This document shows positions 47,227-56,323 of a stretch of 64,000 nucleotides of DNA, piece by piece. Position numbers and translations under genes: made by a program. The DNA is from Mycolicibacterium mengxianglii (GTDB lineage Bacteria; Actinomycetota; Actinomycetes; Mycobacteriales; Mycobacteriaceae). Location: positions 310,001 to 374,000 of the forward strand of contig NZ_CP065373.1 in assembly GCF_015710575.1 (NCBI RefSeq), given 5' to 3'. The notes under the pieces were generated by a model that had not been told where the DNA came from, made no database searches, and worked only from the letters and a program-made list of their open reading frames with translations. Each line of letters opens with the position of its first letter. Position 1 is the first letter of the stretch.

Positions 47227-48011
47227 ACGCGCTCCCAGATGAGTTCGGTGACCGCGCTGCCCGCATGGCGGGCCTTCGTCTCGTATTTGGTGACCGGCCG
47301 GCTGGTGGAGATGGGCAGGTTGGCGATCCGCTCGGCCGGCACCCGGCGCAACCGGGGTTCGTTGTCGCCCACTTCGGCGATCTGCTCGGCGTACCCGGCG
47401 TGGTCGGTGGCGGCGTGCAGCACCCCGCCCGGACGTAGGCGGTCCGCGATCAGCGCGACGTTGGACGGCTGCAGCAGGCGGCGTTTGTGGTGGCGTGATT
47501 TTGGCCACGGGTCCGGGAAGAACACCCGGACGCCGGTCAGCATGGCCGGTTTCAGCATGCGTTCCAGGACGTCGACGGCATCACCGCGGATGAGCCGGAT
47601 GTTCGTCACGTCCTCCCGGTCCATGGCCGACAGCAGCTGGGCGAGTCCGCGTTTGTACACCTCGACTGCCAGCACATCGGTGTCCGGCTCGGCCTGGGCC
47701 ATCGCCAGGGTCGAGGTGCCGGTGCCACAGCCGATCTCCAGGATCAGCGGTGCCCGGCGGCCGAACCAGGCCGCTACATCCAGCAGGTCAGCGGGTTGAT
47801 CGCCGACGCGGGCCTGCATTCCCAGCTTCGGCCACAGCCGGTCCCAGGTCTCCTGCTGCGGCTCGGTGATGGTGGATCGGCGGTTCCGGAAACTGGTCAC
47901 CCGGCGGTGAGTGAGGTCACGGGATCCGTCTCCCGAGTCCTCGGGCGGTCTGGTGGACGCAGCCACCGACTCGGCTCCCCGTTGGGCACACATTGGTCCA
48001 TGGTCTCTCAT
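47223..48011 (-). CDS. trmB: tRNA (guanine-N7)-methyltransferase TrmB
   Basis: A 262-residue enzyme that methylates G46 of tRNA. It has APLILEIGCGTGTSTLAMAQ (SAM motif I), VLAVEVYKRGLAQLL, and the signature VRVFFPDPWPKSRHHKRRL with the catalytic Asp. ISTSRPVTKYETKA near the C-terminus is the usual TrmB end (T.YE.KA). Start choice is uncertain: ATG 48011 gives 262 residues (263 recalled for Rv0208c), and ATG 47993 has a GAGAGA box upstream. The 5' ends of this gene and the divergent Rv0209-like gene are almost touching. Confidence 0.93.
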   Translation of the reverse strand: MRDHGPMCAQRGAESVAASTRPPEDSGDGSRDLTHRRVTSFRNRRSTITEPQQETWDRLWPKLGMQARVGDQPADLLDVAAWFGRRAPLILEIGCGTGTSTLAMAQAEPDTDVLAVEVYKRGLAQLLSAMDREDVTNIRLIRGDAVDVLERMLKPAMLTGVRVFFPDPWPKSRHHKRRLLQPSNVALIADRLRPGGVLHAATDHAGYAEQIAEVGDNEPRLRRVPAERIANLPISTSRPVTKYETKARHAGSAVTELIWERV

Positions 48012-48032
48012 CGCAGCCCGGGAACCGGCATC

Positions 48033-49112
48033 GTGGTGCGATTTGATACCCAACAGTTGCCTTCACCGGCGGCGTGGCGGCTGTCCACAGCCGGGATCCG
48101 GGCGGCTCGCGCGGTTGTCCGGCGGATGCCACCATGGCTGCACATGACCGGACAACAGCAGCCCCCGCTCGCCGTTGCCCGGCAGCGGTTGGCCGACGCC
48201 TTGGCGGACACCCCGCTGCGGGTAGCGGTGCACGGGCTGCCCGGGGTCGGCACCAGCACCGTGGCGGCGGCACTGACCGCGCTCGGCCGCTTCGAGGTGC
48301 TCGGCGCCGGGGTGTGCGGCTCAGGGCCAAGGCGGCCCGACGTGACTGTCCGGGTGGTCGCCGAGGTCCCCCGGCCCGAGGACCGGCAGGCCGCCGTGGA
48401 CGCCGCGGGTCCGGTGCTCATGGTGCTCACCAAGGCAGACACCTGCGCGCTGGGCCCCGGTGGGCCGGTGGCGACCGCGCGCCGGCGCTGCGCGGAGTGG
48501 ACGGTGCCGGCGGAGCCACTGGTGGGGCTGCTGGCGGTGGCAGCGCTGGATGCCGGGGTGCTTGACGCCCCGTTGCTCGACGCCGTCCGGGTGCTCGCGG
48601 TGCAGCCCGCCGACCTACGCACCGCCGAAACGTTTGTCGGGGGCCCGCATCAGCTGCCGGCTCCGGTGCGCCTGCGCCTGGTCGACGCGTTGGACGTGTT
48701 CGGTATTGCGCACGCGGTGATCGCAGTTCGGCAGCACCGCGACGTGCATGCCGCGTTGCGGGAGGCCAGCGGCGTGGACGCGGTGGCGGGCAGGATCGCG
48801 GCGCTGGGTGCGGAAGCACGGTATCGACGGCTGACCGGGGTGGTCGCTGAGCTGTCTGCGGGCGCCGTGGGTGATGCAGCGCTGGCTGAGCTCCTGACCA
48901 CTGATGAGGTGCTGCTGGGCCGAATGGCCGCGGCGAGTCGGGTGCTGCGGGCGGCCGGTGTGCAGATCGGACCGGCAACCGGTGCGGAGGAGCACCTGCG
49001 GGAGGCGCTGCGGTGGCGCCGATACGGTGACGGCCCGGTGACACTGCTGCATCGGGCCTGCGCGGCCGACGTCAGCAGGGGGTCGTTGCGACTGTGGGGT
49101 GCCATCCGATGA
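48033..49112 (+). CDS. GTPase-like protein with degenerate P-loop (Rv0209-like)
   Basis: A 359-residue cytoplasmic protein, mostly helical. A Walker-A-like element reads VHGLPGVGTSTVAAAL; the expected Lys is Thr. VLMVLTKADTCALGP looks like the G4 (T/NKxD) element that gives guanine specificity. The C-terminal two thirds is Ala/Leu/Arg-rich helix. The start could also be ATG 48000, which would overlap trmB. It is coupled to the next gene (ATGA), which has the same odd P-loop plus membrane helices. The function is unknown; the layout recalls bacterial dynamin-like pairs. Confidence 0.75.
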   Translation: MVRFDTQQLPSPAAWRLSTAGIRAARAVVRRMPPWLHMTGQQQPPLAVARQRLADALADTPLRVAVHGLPGVGTSTVAAALTALGRFEVLGAGVCGSGPRRPDVTVRVVAEVPRPEDRQAAVDAAGPVLMVLTKADTCALGPGGPVATARRRCAEWTVPAEPLVGLLAVAALDAGVLDAPLLDAVRVLAVQPADLRTAETFVGGPHQLPAPVRLRLVDALDVFGIAHAVIAVRQHRDVHAALREASGVDAVAGRIAALGAEARYRRLTGVVAELSAGAVGDAALAELLTTDEVLLGRMAAASRVLRAAGVQIGPATGAEEHLREALRWRRYGDGPVTLLHRACAADVSRGSLRLWGAIR

Positions 49113-50563
49113 GCGCGGATGGTTCCGTCGACCAGGTTGATGACCTTGTGCGCGCTCTGGCGCCGGAGGTGCCCGCACCGGGGCCCGGGTCCGGCGGCAC
49201 CGTTCTGGTCACCGGGCCGTGGCTGGCCGGAAGCACCAGCCTGGCCGCGGCGCTGCGCACCCGGATGCCTGATGTGGTGTTCGCCGAGCCGGACGAACTG
49301 GCCCAGGACGACGTGCCCGTCGTGGTGGTGTTCGTGGTGTCGGCGGCCGCGCCCGTCGCGCTGTCGGATTGTGCGCTGCTCGACGCCGCGGCCGCACGCA
49401 CCGACGCCGTTGTCGGCGTGGTCACCAAGATCGACGTGCACAAACGCTGGCGGGAGGTGCTCGAGGCCGACAGTAGCGCCCTGCGGCAGCACAGCGCGCG
49501 CTACCGGCAGATGCCCTGGGTCGGTGTCGCCGCGGCACCGCAGTTGGGCGAGCCGCAGCTCGACGGTCTGGTCGCCGAACTGCGGGACCAGCTGGCCGAT
49601 CCGGACCTGGTGAGACGAAACCGGTTGCGGCACTGGGAATACCAACTTCTCAAGACCCGTAGCAGTCATGACGACGCCGCCGATGACCGGGAGGTCGCCG
49701 CGCAACGGCTACGTCGCAGGCGGGCCGAGCTGCTGCGCGAAAGCCGGCTCGATCGCGGACAGCGAACCATCGCACTGCGCAGCAAGATTCAGCAGGCCCG
49801 GGTGCAGCTGTCCTATTTCGGCCGCAGCCGGTGCGCCTCGGTGCTGTCCGAACTGCATGACGACGCGGCGGCGATGACCCGTCGCCGACTGCCGGCGTTC
49901 GGGCCGTACGTGGCGCGGCGGGTCGACGAGGTGGTCGGCGAAGTCGACGAGGGGGTGACCGAGCACCTCGCCGACGTCGCGCACGAGCTGAAGCTGCCGC
50001 CGGTGCCGCCGGGCCCCGTTGCGGTTGGGCCCGTTGTCGGGCAGCCGCCGTTGCGGTCTCGTCGGCTGGAGATGCGGCTGGTGCTTTTGCTCGGGGCCGG
50101 CTTCGGTCTGGGAGTGGCACTGACATTGATACGGCTGCTTGCCGATCTGGCGCCGGGGTTTGCGGTGGGCGGGGTGGCAGTGTGCGTGCTGGTCGGGCTC
50201 GCTGTCACCGTGTGGGTGGTCGGTACCCGCGGGCTGCTGCAGGATCGGGCGGTCCTGGACCGCTGGGTCGGGGAGGTCATGGCAAATACCCGTGCCGCTG
50301 TCGACCAACTGGTCGCCACCCGGGTGGTCGCTGCCGAGGCGGCGTTGACGACGGCGCTGGCCGAGCAGGAGGAGTCCGACCGTCGCGAGCTTGCTGAGGG
50401 GATCGACGGCATCGATGCCCGGCTGCGGGAACTGGCGCTGTCACGGGCGCGGGCGGCGGCGGCACGTGAGGCGGCCGCGCCGGCCATTGCCGCGGCGTTG
50501 ACGGCGGTTCGCGCCGAACTCGACGCCTATCACGATTCAGAAAACGGACTGCAAAGCCGATGA
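49109..50563 (+). CDS. membrane-anchored GTPase-like protein with degenerate P-loop (Rv0210-like)
   Basis: A 484-residue protein. The N-terminal GTPase-like domain has VLVTGPWLAGSTSLAAAL (Walker-A position without the Lys) and VVGVVTKIDVHKRWREV (G4-like TKID). A long charged coiled-coil-like region spans about 170-310. Two membrane helices follow (about 330-350 and 353-372), and a second Ala/Glu/Arg coiled coil runs to the end. GTPase, helical stalk, membrane hairpin and helical return is the dynamin-like order. Together with its partner upstream it may remodel membranes, but nucleotide binding is doubtful without the Lys. 16-bp inverted repeat arms flank its stop codon. Confidence 0.75.
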   Translation: MSADGSVDQVDDLVRALAPEVPAPGPGSGGTVLVTGPWLAGSTSLAAALRTRMPDVVFAEPDELAQDDVPVVVVFVVSAAAPVALSDCALLDAAAARTDAVVGVVTKIDVHKRWREVLEADSSALRQHSARYRQMPWVGVAAAPQLGEPQLDGLVAELRDQLADPDLVRRNRLRHWEYQLLKTRSSHDDAADDREVAAQRLRRRRAELLRESRLDRGQRTIALRSKIQQARVQLSYFGRSRCASVLSELHDDAAAMTRRRLPAFGPYVARRVDEVVGEVDEGVTEHLADVAHELKLPPVPPGPVAVGPVVGQPPLRSRRLEMRLVLLLGAGFGLGVALTLIRLLADLAPGFAVGGVAVCVLVGLAVTVWVVGTRGLLQDRAVLDRWVGEVMANTRAAVDQLVATRVVAAEAALTTALAEQEESDRRELAEGIDGIDARLRELALSRARAAAAREAAAPAIAAALTAVRAELDAYHDSENGLQSR

Positions 50564-50644
50564 ATTCGCTTAAAACGTTTCAATCCGAAAATGGGCCGGC
50601 CAACTGAATCGATTACTCCCGCAGATGGCCGTTTTCTGAATCGT
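50532..50644. repeat. perfect 16-bp inverted repeat around the Rv0210-like stop / pckA upstream region
   Basis: ACGATTCAGAAAACGG (50532-50547) and CCGTTTTCTGAATCGT (50629-50644) are perfect complements, 81 nt apart. A third partial copy, CTGAATCGATT, starts at 50604. The left arm is inside the last codons of the GTPase-like gene. It could be a terminator stem, binding sites for a pckA regulator, or a relic of an insertion. Confidence 0.7.
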
Positions 50645-50810
50645 TCCTGTGAGTCAATGGACATACTGTCGATTCACCGTGGGTAAGTCACCCGCGTTAA
50701 CCTCTATAACAAGGGACGTTCGGACTGCCGACTGCGTTGGTGTCTGCCGAGGCGGGGCATGGCGGAAAGAACCAGACGTTCTGGCGGGAAAACCTACCCA
50801 GGAGATTTTG

Positions 50811-52649
50811 ATGACCTCAGCGACCATTCCAGGTCTGGACACAGCACCGACCAAACACGAGGGCCTCTTGGCATGGGTCCGAGAGGTCGCCGAACTGACA
50901 CAGCCGGACCGGGTGGTGTTCGCTGACGGCTCCGCGGAGGAGTTCGAGCGCGTGGCCGCCCATCTGGTCGCGGCCGGCACTTTCCAGAAGCTCAACGACG
51001 AGAAGCAGCCGAACTCGTATCTGGCGCTGTCCGATCCGTCGGACGTCGCCCGCGTGGAATCGCGGACCTACATCTGTTCGCAGAAGGAAAGCGACGCGGG
51101 CCCCACCAACAACTGGATGGACCCCGCCGAGATGCGGTCCCTCATGAAAGACCTCTACCGCGGTTCGATGCGCGGTCGCACCATGTGGGTCGTCCCGTTC
51201 TGTATGGGGCCCCTGGGCGCCGAGGATCCGAAGCTGGGTGTCGAGATCACCGACTCCGAGTACGTCGTGGTGTCGATGCGGACCATGACCCGGATGGGTC
51301 AGGCGGCGCTGGACAAGATCGGCGACGACGGCTTCTTCGTCAAGGCCCTGCATTCGCTGGGCGCGCCGTTGGTGGATGAGTCAGGCCAGGAAAAAGAAGA
51401 CGTGCCGTGGCCGTGCAACGACACCAAGTACATCACTCACTTCCCCGAGACCCGCGAGATCTGGAGCTACGGTTCGGGTTACGGCGGTAACGCGCTGCTG
51501 GGCAAGAAGTGCTACTCGCTGCGCATCGCCTCGGCGATGGCACACGACGAGGGCTGGCTCGCCGAGCACATGTTGATCCTCAAGCTGATCTCGCCGGAGA
51601 ACAAGGCGTACTACGTCGCCGCGGCGTTCCCGTCGGCCTGCGGTAAGACCAACCTGGCGATGCTGCAGCCCACCGTCCCGGGTTGGCGCGCCGAGACCGT
51701 CGGCGACGATATCGCCTGGATGCGTTTCGGCAAGGACGGCCGGCTCTACGCGATCAACCCGGAGTTCGGGTTCTTCGGCGTCGCGCCCGGCACCAACTGG
51801 TCGTCGAACCCGAATGCCATGAAGACCATCGCCGCGGGTAACACCGTCTTCACCAACGTCGCCAAGACCGATGACGGCGACGTCTGGTGGGAAGGTCTGG
51901 AAGGCGACCCGCAGCACCTGATCGACTGGAAGGGTCACGATTGGGAAGCTGGGTCCCCGGAGAAGGCCGCCCACCCGAACTCGCGTTACTGCACCCCGAT
52001 GTCGCAGTGCCCCACGTTGGCCCCGGAGTGGGATGACCCGCAGGGTGTGCCGATCTCGGCGATCCTGTTCGGCGGTCGCCGCAAGACCACGGTGCCGCTG
52101 GTGACCCAGGCGCGCGATTGGCAGCACGGTGTGTTCATCGGTGCCACGCTGGGCAGTGAGCAGACCGCGGCCGCCGAGGGCAAGGTCGGTACCGTGCGCC
52201 GCGATCCGATGGCGATGATTCCGTTCATCGGTTACAACGTCGGCGACTACATGCAGCACTGGATCGACATCGGTAAGAACTCCGACGAGTCCCAGTTGCC
52301 CAAGGTCTTCTTCGTCAACTGGTTCCGCCGCGGCGATGACGGTCGCTTCCTGTGGCCCGGGTTCGGCGAGAACAGCCGGGTGATGAAGTGGATCATCGAG
52401 CGGGTCGAGCAGAAGGCCGGCGGCAGAAGCACGCCGATCGGCATCGTGCCCACCGCCGAGGACCTGGACCTGTCCGGTCTGGATGTCGACGCCGTGGACG
52501 TGGACGCAGCGCTGGCGGTCATCCCCGATGAGTGGCGTGCTGAGTTGCCGCTGATCGACGAGTGGTTCGAGTTCGTCGGTGACCGGCTGCCGACGGGGAT
52601 CAAGGACGAGTACGACGCGCTGAAAACGCGCCTGGCTGAAGCGGACTGA
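50811..52649 (+). CDS. pckA: phosphoenolpyruvate carboxykinase (GTP)
   Basis: A 612-residue GTP-type PEP carboxykinase, which turns oxaloacetate into PEP for gluconeogenesis from fatty acids. It shows the oxaloacetate/PEP site [29 protein letters not shown], the kinase P-loop with the reactive Cys [16 protein letters not shown], the metal-binding [10 protein letters not shown] and the lid region [15 protein letters not shown]. Length and sequence agree with Rv0211. AGGAG lies 6 nt before the ATG. The 247-nt region upstream holds a palindromic repeat and a possible TATAAC -10 at 50705-50710. A strong hairpin ends the gene. Confidence 0.97.
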   Translation: MTSATIPGLDTAPTKHEGLLAWVREVAELTQPDRVVFADGSAEEFERVAAHLVAAGTFQKLNDEKQPNSYLALSDPSDVARVESRTYICSQKESDAGPTNNWMDPAEMRSLMKDLYRGSMRGRTMWVVPFCMGPLGAEDPKLGVEITDSEYVVVSMRTMTRMGQAALDKIGDDGFFVKALHSLGAPLVDESGQEKEDVPWPCNDTKYITHFPETREIWSYGSGYGGNALLGKKCYSLRIASAMAHDEGWLAEHMLILKLISPENKAYYVAAAFPSACGKTNLAMLQPTVPGWRAETVGDDIAWMRFGKDGRLYAINPEFGFFGVAPGTNWSSNPNAMKTIAAGNTVFTNVAKTDDGDVWWEGLEGDPQHLIDWKGHDWEAGSPEKAAHPNSRYCTPMSQCPTLAPEWDDPQGVPISAILFGGRRKTTVPLVTQARDWQHGVFIGATLGSEQTAAAEGKVGTVRRDPMAMIPFIGYNVGDYMQHWIDIGKNSDESQLPKVFFVNWFRRGDDGRFLWPGFGENSRVMKWIIERVEQKAGGRSTPIGIVPTAEDLDLSGLDVDAVDVDAALAVIPDEWRAELPLIDEWFEFVGDRLPTGIKDEYDALKTRLAEAD

Positions 52650-52663
52650 CAACTTCGCCGGCG

Positions 52664-52698
52664 ACAACGGCCCCGGGTCACCGACCCGGGGCCGTTGT
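52664..52698 (+). terminator. pckA terminator hairpin
   Basis: ACAACGGCCCCGGGTC (52664-52679) and GACCCGGGGCCGTTGT (52683-52698) form a perfect 16-bp stem with a 3-nt loop, 14 nt after the pckA stop. No U-tract, but the stem is very stable. Confidence 0.8.
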
Positions 52699-52725
52699 GC
52701 GTCGCCAGCATCCGAATATTCACGC

Positions 52726-52756
52726 TTGACACCTGTCAACTATCGCCGAGTAAAGT
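52726..52756 (+). promoter_or_regulatory. fadD4 promoter with overlapping palindrome, leaderless
   Basis: TTGACA (52726-52731) and TAAAGT (52751-52756) form a promoter with a 19-nt spacer. The -10 ends 6 nt before the ATG, and there is no Shine-Dalgarno. TTGACA-CC-TGTCAA (52726-52739) is a perfect inverted repeat over the -35, a likely repressor site. Confidence 0.6.
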
Positions 52757-52762
52757 CAGCCC

Positions 52763-54301
52763 ATGCAGATCCGCCAGACCGCTCAGTCCACTCCGGACAA
52801 GCCCGCCATCATCATGTATCCGTCCGGGACGTTGGTTACCTTCGGCGAACTGGAAGCGCGGGCGAACCGGTTGGCGCACCACTTCCGGCAGGCCGGCCTC
52901 GTCGAGGGTGATGCCGTCGCGATCTTGATGGAGAACAACGCCCACATGCACGCCGTGATGTGGGCGGCACGCCGCGCCGGGCTCTACTACGTGCCGATCA
53001 ACAGCCACCTCGCGCCGGCCGAAGCGGCCTACATCATCGACAACAGCAACTCCAAGGCGATCGTCGGGTCCGCGGCGATGCGCAAGACGCTGGCAGATCT
53101 CGGCGAGCACCTGCCGGGTGGGTTGCCCGGCCTGTTGTTGATGGCCGCGGACGACGGCGACGCCCCGCTGGACGGCTGGCAGAGTTATCCGGAATGTGTT
53201 GCCCACCATCCTGATACGCCCATCGACGACGAGATCGAAGGCGATCTGCTGCAGTATTCCTCGGGCACCACCGGACGGCCCAAGGGCATCAAGCGGGCGC
53301 TGCCGCACGTGCCGCCGTCGGAATCGCCCGGCCTGATGGCCGCGCTGGTGTCCTTCTGGATGCACCCGGACGCCGTTTACCTCAGCCCCGCGCCGCTGTA
53401 CCACACGGCGCCGTCGGTGTGGTCGATGCAGACGCAGGCCGGGGGCATCACCACCGTCATCATGGAGAAGTTCGACGCCGAGGGTGCGCTGGACGCGATC
53501 CAGAAGCACCGCGTCACTCACGGTCAGTTCGTGCCGGTGATGTTCACCCGGATGCTCAAACTTCCTGAGCAGGTGCGCAATTCGTATGACGTGTCTAGCC
53601 TCGAGCGGGTGATGCACGCTGCAGCCCCGTGTCCGGTGGAGATCAAGAAGCAGATGATCGACTGGTGGGGACCCATCGTCGACGAGTATTACGCCTCCTC
53701 GGAAGCGCACGGCTCCACCTTGATCAGCGCCGAGGAGTGGCTCACCCATCCGGGTTCGGTTGGGCGGCCGCTGGCCGGAAAGCTCCACATCGTCGGCGAC
53801 GAGGGTACGGAGGTCCCGGCGGGGCAGGCTGGCGAGATCTACTTCGAGGGTGGCTTCGACTTCGAATACCTCAACGATCCGGACAAGACCGCCAAATCGC
53901 GGCATCCGCTCGGCTGGAAAACGGTGGGGGACCTGGGCTATCTCGACGAGGACGGCTACCTCTACCTCACCGACCGCCGCCACCACATGATCATCTCCGG
54001 CGGGGTGAACATCTACCCGCAGGAAGCCGAGAACATGCTCGTCACTCACCCGTTGGTGATGGACGCAGCGGTGTTCGGCGTCCCGGATGACGAGATGGGC
54101 CAGAGCGTGAAGGGTGTGGTGCAGACCGTCGACCCTGCCGATGCCACCGAGGAATTCGCCGAGGAGCTGATTGCGTGGCTGCGGGAGCGGATGACGCATT
54201 ACAAGTGCCCGCGTTCCATCTCCTTCGAGGCGCAGCTGCCACGCACTGACACCGGCAAGCTGTACAAACAGTCGCTGGTGCAGAAGTACTCGGCGGTGTG
54301 A
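52763..54301 (+). CDS. fadD4: acyl-CoA synthetase FadD4
   Basis: A 512-residue adenylate-forming ligase that activates a carboxylic acid to its CoA thioester. It has the P-loop LLQYSSGTTGRPKGIKRAL (about 164-182), YYASSEAHGST (A5-like), GDLGYLDEDGYLYLTDRRHHMIISGG (A7-A8) and the catalytic Lys in LPRTDTGKLYKQ. The position after pckA matches Rv0214, although the two Rv0212c-Rv0213c genes I recall between them are absent. It is followed in the same reading frame by a crotonase. Substrate unknown; medium or unusual acids are plausible. Confidence 0.88.
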   Translation: MQIRQTAQSTPDKPAIIMYPSGTLVTFGELEARANRLAHHFRQAGLVEGDAVAILMENNAHMHAVMWAARRAGLYYVPINSHLAPAEAAYIIDNSNSKAIVGSAAMRKTLADLGEHLPGGLPGLLLMAADDGDAPLDGWQSYPECVAHHPDTPIDDEIEGDLLQYSSGTTGRPKGIKRALPHVPPSESPGLMAALVSFWMHPDAVYLSPAPLYHTAPSVWSMQTQAGGITTVIMEKFDAEGALDAIQKHRVTHGQFVPVMFTRMLKLPEQVRNSYDVSSLERVMHAAAPCPVEIKKQMIDWWGPIVDEYYASSEAHGSTLISAEEWLTHPGSVGRPLAGKLHIVGDEGTEVPAGQAGEIYFEGGFDFEYLNDPDKTAKSRHPLGWKTVGDLGYLDEDGYLYLTDRRHHMIISGGVNIYPQEAENMLVTHPLVMDAAVFGVPDDEMGQSVKGVVQTVDPADATEEFAEELIAWLRERMTHYKCPRSISFEAQLPRTDTGKLYKQSLVQKYSAV

Positions 54302-55228
54302 TTGCAGGTTCTCGATCTCTCCGAAGCGCCGCGACCGGCGACCGGTGTCGTCGTCGCCACTGGTGACCACACCGCAGCGAACGCCGAATTCTGGTTGGAG
54401 CACGCCACTTTCACCCTGACTGAGGCACCGACCGACGACCGTCGCATCGTCGTCGTGCCTTCGGTGAGTGACACACTGACTCAGCTGCAGGAGCGGACCC
54501 AACGCTGGCCGCAGGCGGCAGCGGTGTGTGACGACGTGCTGCGCACCGTGGATACCGCGGCGCCTGCGCTACGCGGGGTCATCACCGAATCGCTGGCCTA
54601 CTCGACCTTGCAGTCCGGGCCGGAGTTCGCGTGCTGGCTCGCCGCACGGGGTCCGGCCGCGCCGGTCGCACTTGCCGACCCGGTGCTCGTCGAGCGCGAC
54701 GGTGATGTCCTGCGCGTGCGGTTCAACCGGCCGCAGCGGCACAACGCCTTCAGCACGGACGCCCGCGCCGCCCTGCTGGACGCGCTTGCCGTTGCCCAGC
54801 TGGACGATTCGATCACGGGCGTGGTGCTCTCGGGGAACGGGAACTCGTTCTGCAGCGGCGGTGACCTCGCTGAATTCGGCACCTTCGCCGACCCCGCCAC
54901 TGCCCATCTGGCCCGCACCCGGCACAGCCCGGCATTGGCGCTCGACGAGCTCACCCATCGGCTGGGGGCGGCGTGTCGCGCCGAGGTGCATGGCCAGGTG
55001 CTCGGCAGTGGGCTCGAGATGGCGGCCTACTGCGGGCAGGTGACGTGTGCGCCCGACGCCGTGCTGGGGCTGCCGGAACTGGCGTTGGGGCTGATCCCCG
55101 GAGCGGGCGGCACGGTCAGCATCACCCGCCGCATCGGCCGCTGGCGTACGGCCTATCTGGTGCTGACGGGCCACACCATCCGCCCTGCGACGGCCCTGTC
55201 CTGGGGCCTCGTCGACCGTGTCTGCTAG
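54302..55228 (+). CDS. enoyl-CoA hydratase/isomerase with N-terminal extension
   Basis: A 308-residue protein whose crotonase domain starts only near residue 120 (VLVERDGDVLRVRFNRPQRH). It has the oxyanion hole in NSFCSGGDLAEFG and both catalytic-type Glu residues (GSGLEMAAYC and GLPELALGLIPGAGG), so it is probably an active hydratase. The first 115 residues do not look like crotonase and I do not recognise them. TTG 54302 lies directly after the fadD4 TGA in the same frame, with no other start nearby. It is shorter than usual at the C-terminus (ends SWGLVDRVC), where crotonases normally have about 50 more residues. Confidence 0.8.
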   Translation: MQVLDLSEAPRPATGVVVATGDHTAANAEFWLEHATFTLTEAPTDDRRIVVVPSVSDTLTQLQERTQRWPQAAAVCDDVLRTVDTAAPALRGVITESLAYSTLQSGPEFACWLAARGPAAPVALADPVLVERDGDVLRVRFNRPQRHNAFSTDARAALLDALAVAQLDDSITGVVLSGNGNSFCSGGDLAEFGTFADPATAHLARTRHSPALALDELTHRLGAACRAEVHGQVLGSGLEMAAYCGQVTCAPDAVLGLPELALGLIPGAGGTVSITRRIGRWRTAYLVLTGHTIRPATALSWGLVDRVC

Positions 55229-55234
55229 TGGACA

Positions 55235-56323
55235 ATGGAGCCGATGAGCGGGCTGCGGATACCGGAGGCAGTGCTGACGCGTGCGGCGCAGATTGCCCCT
55301 GATGCCGCCGAGCTCATCACCGGACGGGCGGCACTGCTCGGGATCGCGCCGCAGGGCCGGATCTCGGCGGGCGGGGCGACGCGACTGTTTCCGGCCGACG
55401 ACGGTTGGTGTGCGCTGACACTGTCGCGGTCCGACGACATCGCCGCGGTGCCTGCTCTGGTTGAGTCCTCCGCCGGGGAGCCGTGGCAGGCCGTGCAGGC
55501 CTGGGCCGCTCGACGCACCGTCGAGCAGGTGGTCGGCCGCGCGCAGCTGCTCGGTTTACCGGTTGCGGCCCTGGGTGAAGCCGACCCGGCGCCGCCGCGG
55601 GTATTCGGTTGCGGCACAGCTGGACCCGCACGCGCCGTGGCCGGACTCCTGGTGGTCGACCTGACGTCGATGTGGGCGGGGCCGTTGTGCGGACGGCAGC
55701 TGGCGGATGCCGGTGCCACGGTGGTCAAGGTGGAAAGCCCCGGCCGCCCGGATGGCACCCGGGCAGGCCAGCGCGCCTTCTTCGACTGGATGAACACCGG
55801 AAAGCTCTGCTACAGCGTTGATTTCGATGATGAAGCACTGCGTAGACTGCTGGAGGTCGCTGATGTGGTGCTGGAGGGCTCCCGCCCCGCGGCATTGAGT
55901 CGCCGCGGGCTCGGCCCCCACGACATCCCGCCCCGCCCGGGCCGCGTGTGGCTGCGCATCACCGGTCACGGCACCGACGGCGCGCATGCCGAACGGGTGG
56001 CGTTCGGTGACGATGCGGCCGTCGCGGGCGGGCTGGTCGGTTGGTGCGAGGGCGAGCCGGGGTTCGTGGGTGACGCTATCGCCGACCCGCTTTCGGGGTT
56101 GGCCGCCACGGCGGCGGTGCTCGAGGCCGTGGGTCGTGGCGGCGGGGTGCTGATCGAGGTGTCGATGGCCGCGGTGGCGGCGACCTATGCGGCGCTGCCC
56201 CCCACCCCGGCAGCCAGGATCGCGGCGACGGTCCCGCACCCGGTTGCTGCGGCCGCCGCATCAGGCGCGGACAACGCCGAGGTGGTGCGATTGGTAGCCG
56301 AAAGATCGTGTTGGTCATGCTGA
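55235..56323 (+). CDS. CaiB/BaiF family (class III) CoA-transferase
   Basis: A 362-residue CoA-transferase. The N-terminal 125 residues are an atypical Ala-rich part. The CaiB core follows: VDLTSMWAGPLCGRQLADAGATVVKVESP, then FFDWMNTGKLCYSVDFDDEA, and the catalytic Asp in GFVGDAIADPLSGLAATAAVLEA. It is shorter than the usual 400-430 residues. It moves CoA between carboxylic acids, so it could feed or empty the fadD4/crotonase pathway. The next gene overlaps it by 7 nt. An ATG three codons downstream is an alternative start. Confidence 0.83.
   Translation: MEPMSGLRIPEAVLTRAAQIAPDAAELITGRAALLGIAPQGRISAGGATRLFPADDGWCALTLSRSDDIAAVPALVESSAGEPWQAVQAWAARRTVEQVVGRAQLLGLPVAALGEADPAPPRVFGCGTAGPARAVAGLLVVDLTSMWAGPLCGRQLADAGATVVKVESPGRPDGTRAGQRAFFDWMNTGKLCYSVDFDDEALRRLLEVADVVLEGSRPAALSRRGLGPHDIPPRPGRVWLRITGHGTDGAHAERVAFGDDAAVAGGLVGWCEGEPGFVGDAIADPLSGLAATAAVLEAVGRGGGVLIEVSMAAVAATYAALPPTPAARIAATVPHPVAAAAASGADNAEVVRLVAERSCWSC

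Noticed and set aside
50682..50710. Possible pckA promoter with TATAAC at 50705
   Set aside because: The -10-like hexamer is acceptable but no -35 is seen at a proper distance, so it is mentioned only with pckA.
51381..52739. 452-codon minus-strand frame opposite pckA
   Set aside because: Antisense shadow of a highly conserved enzyme gene.
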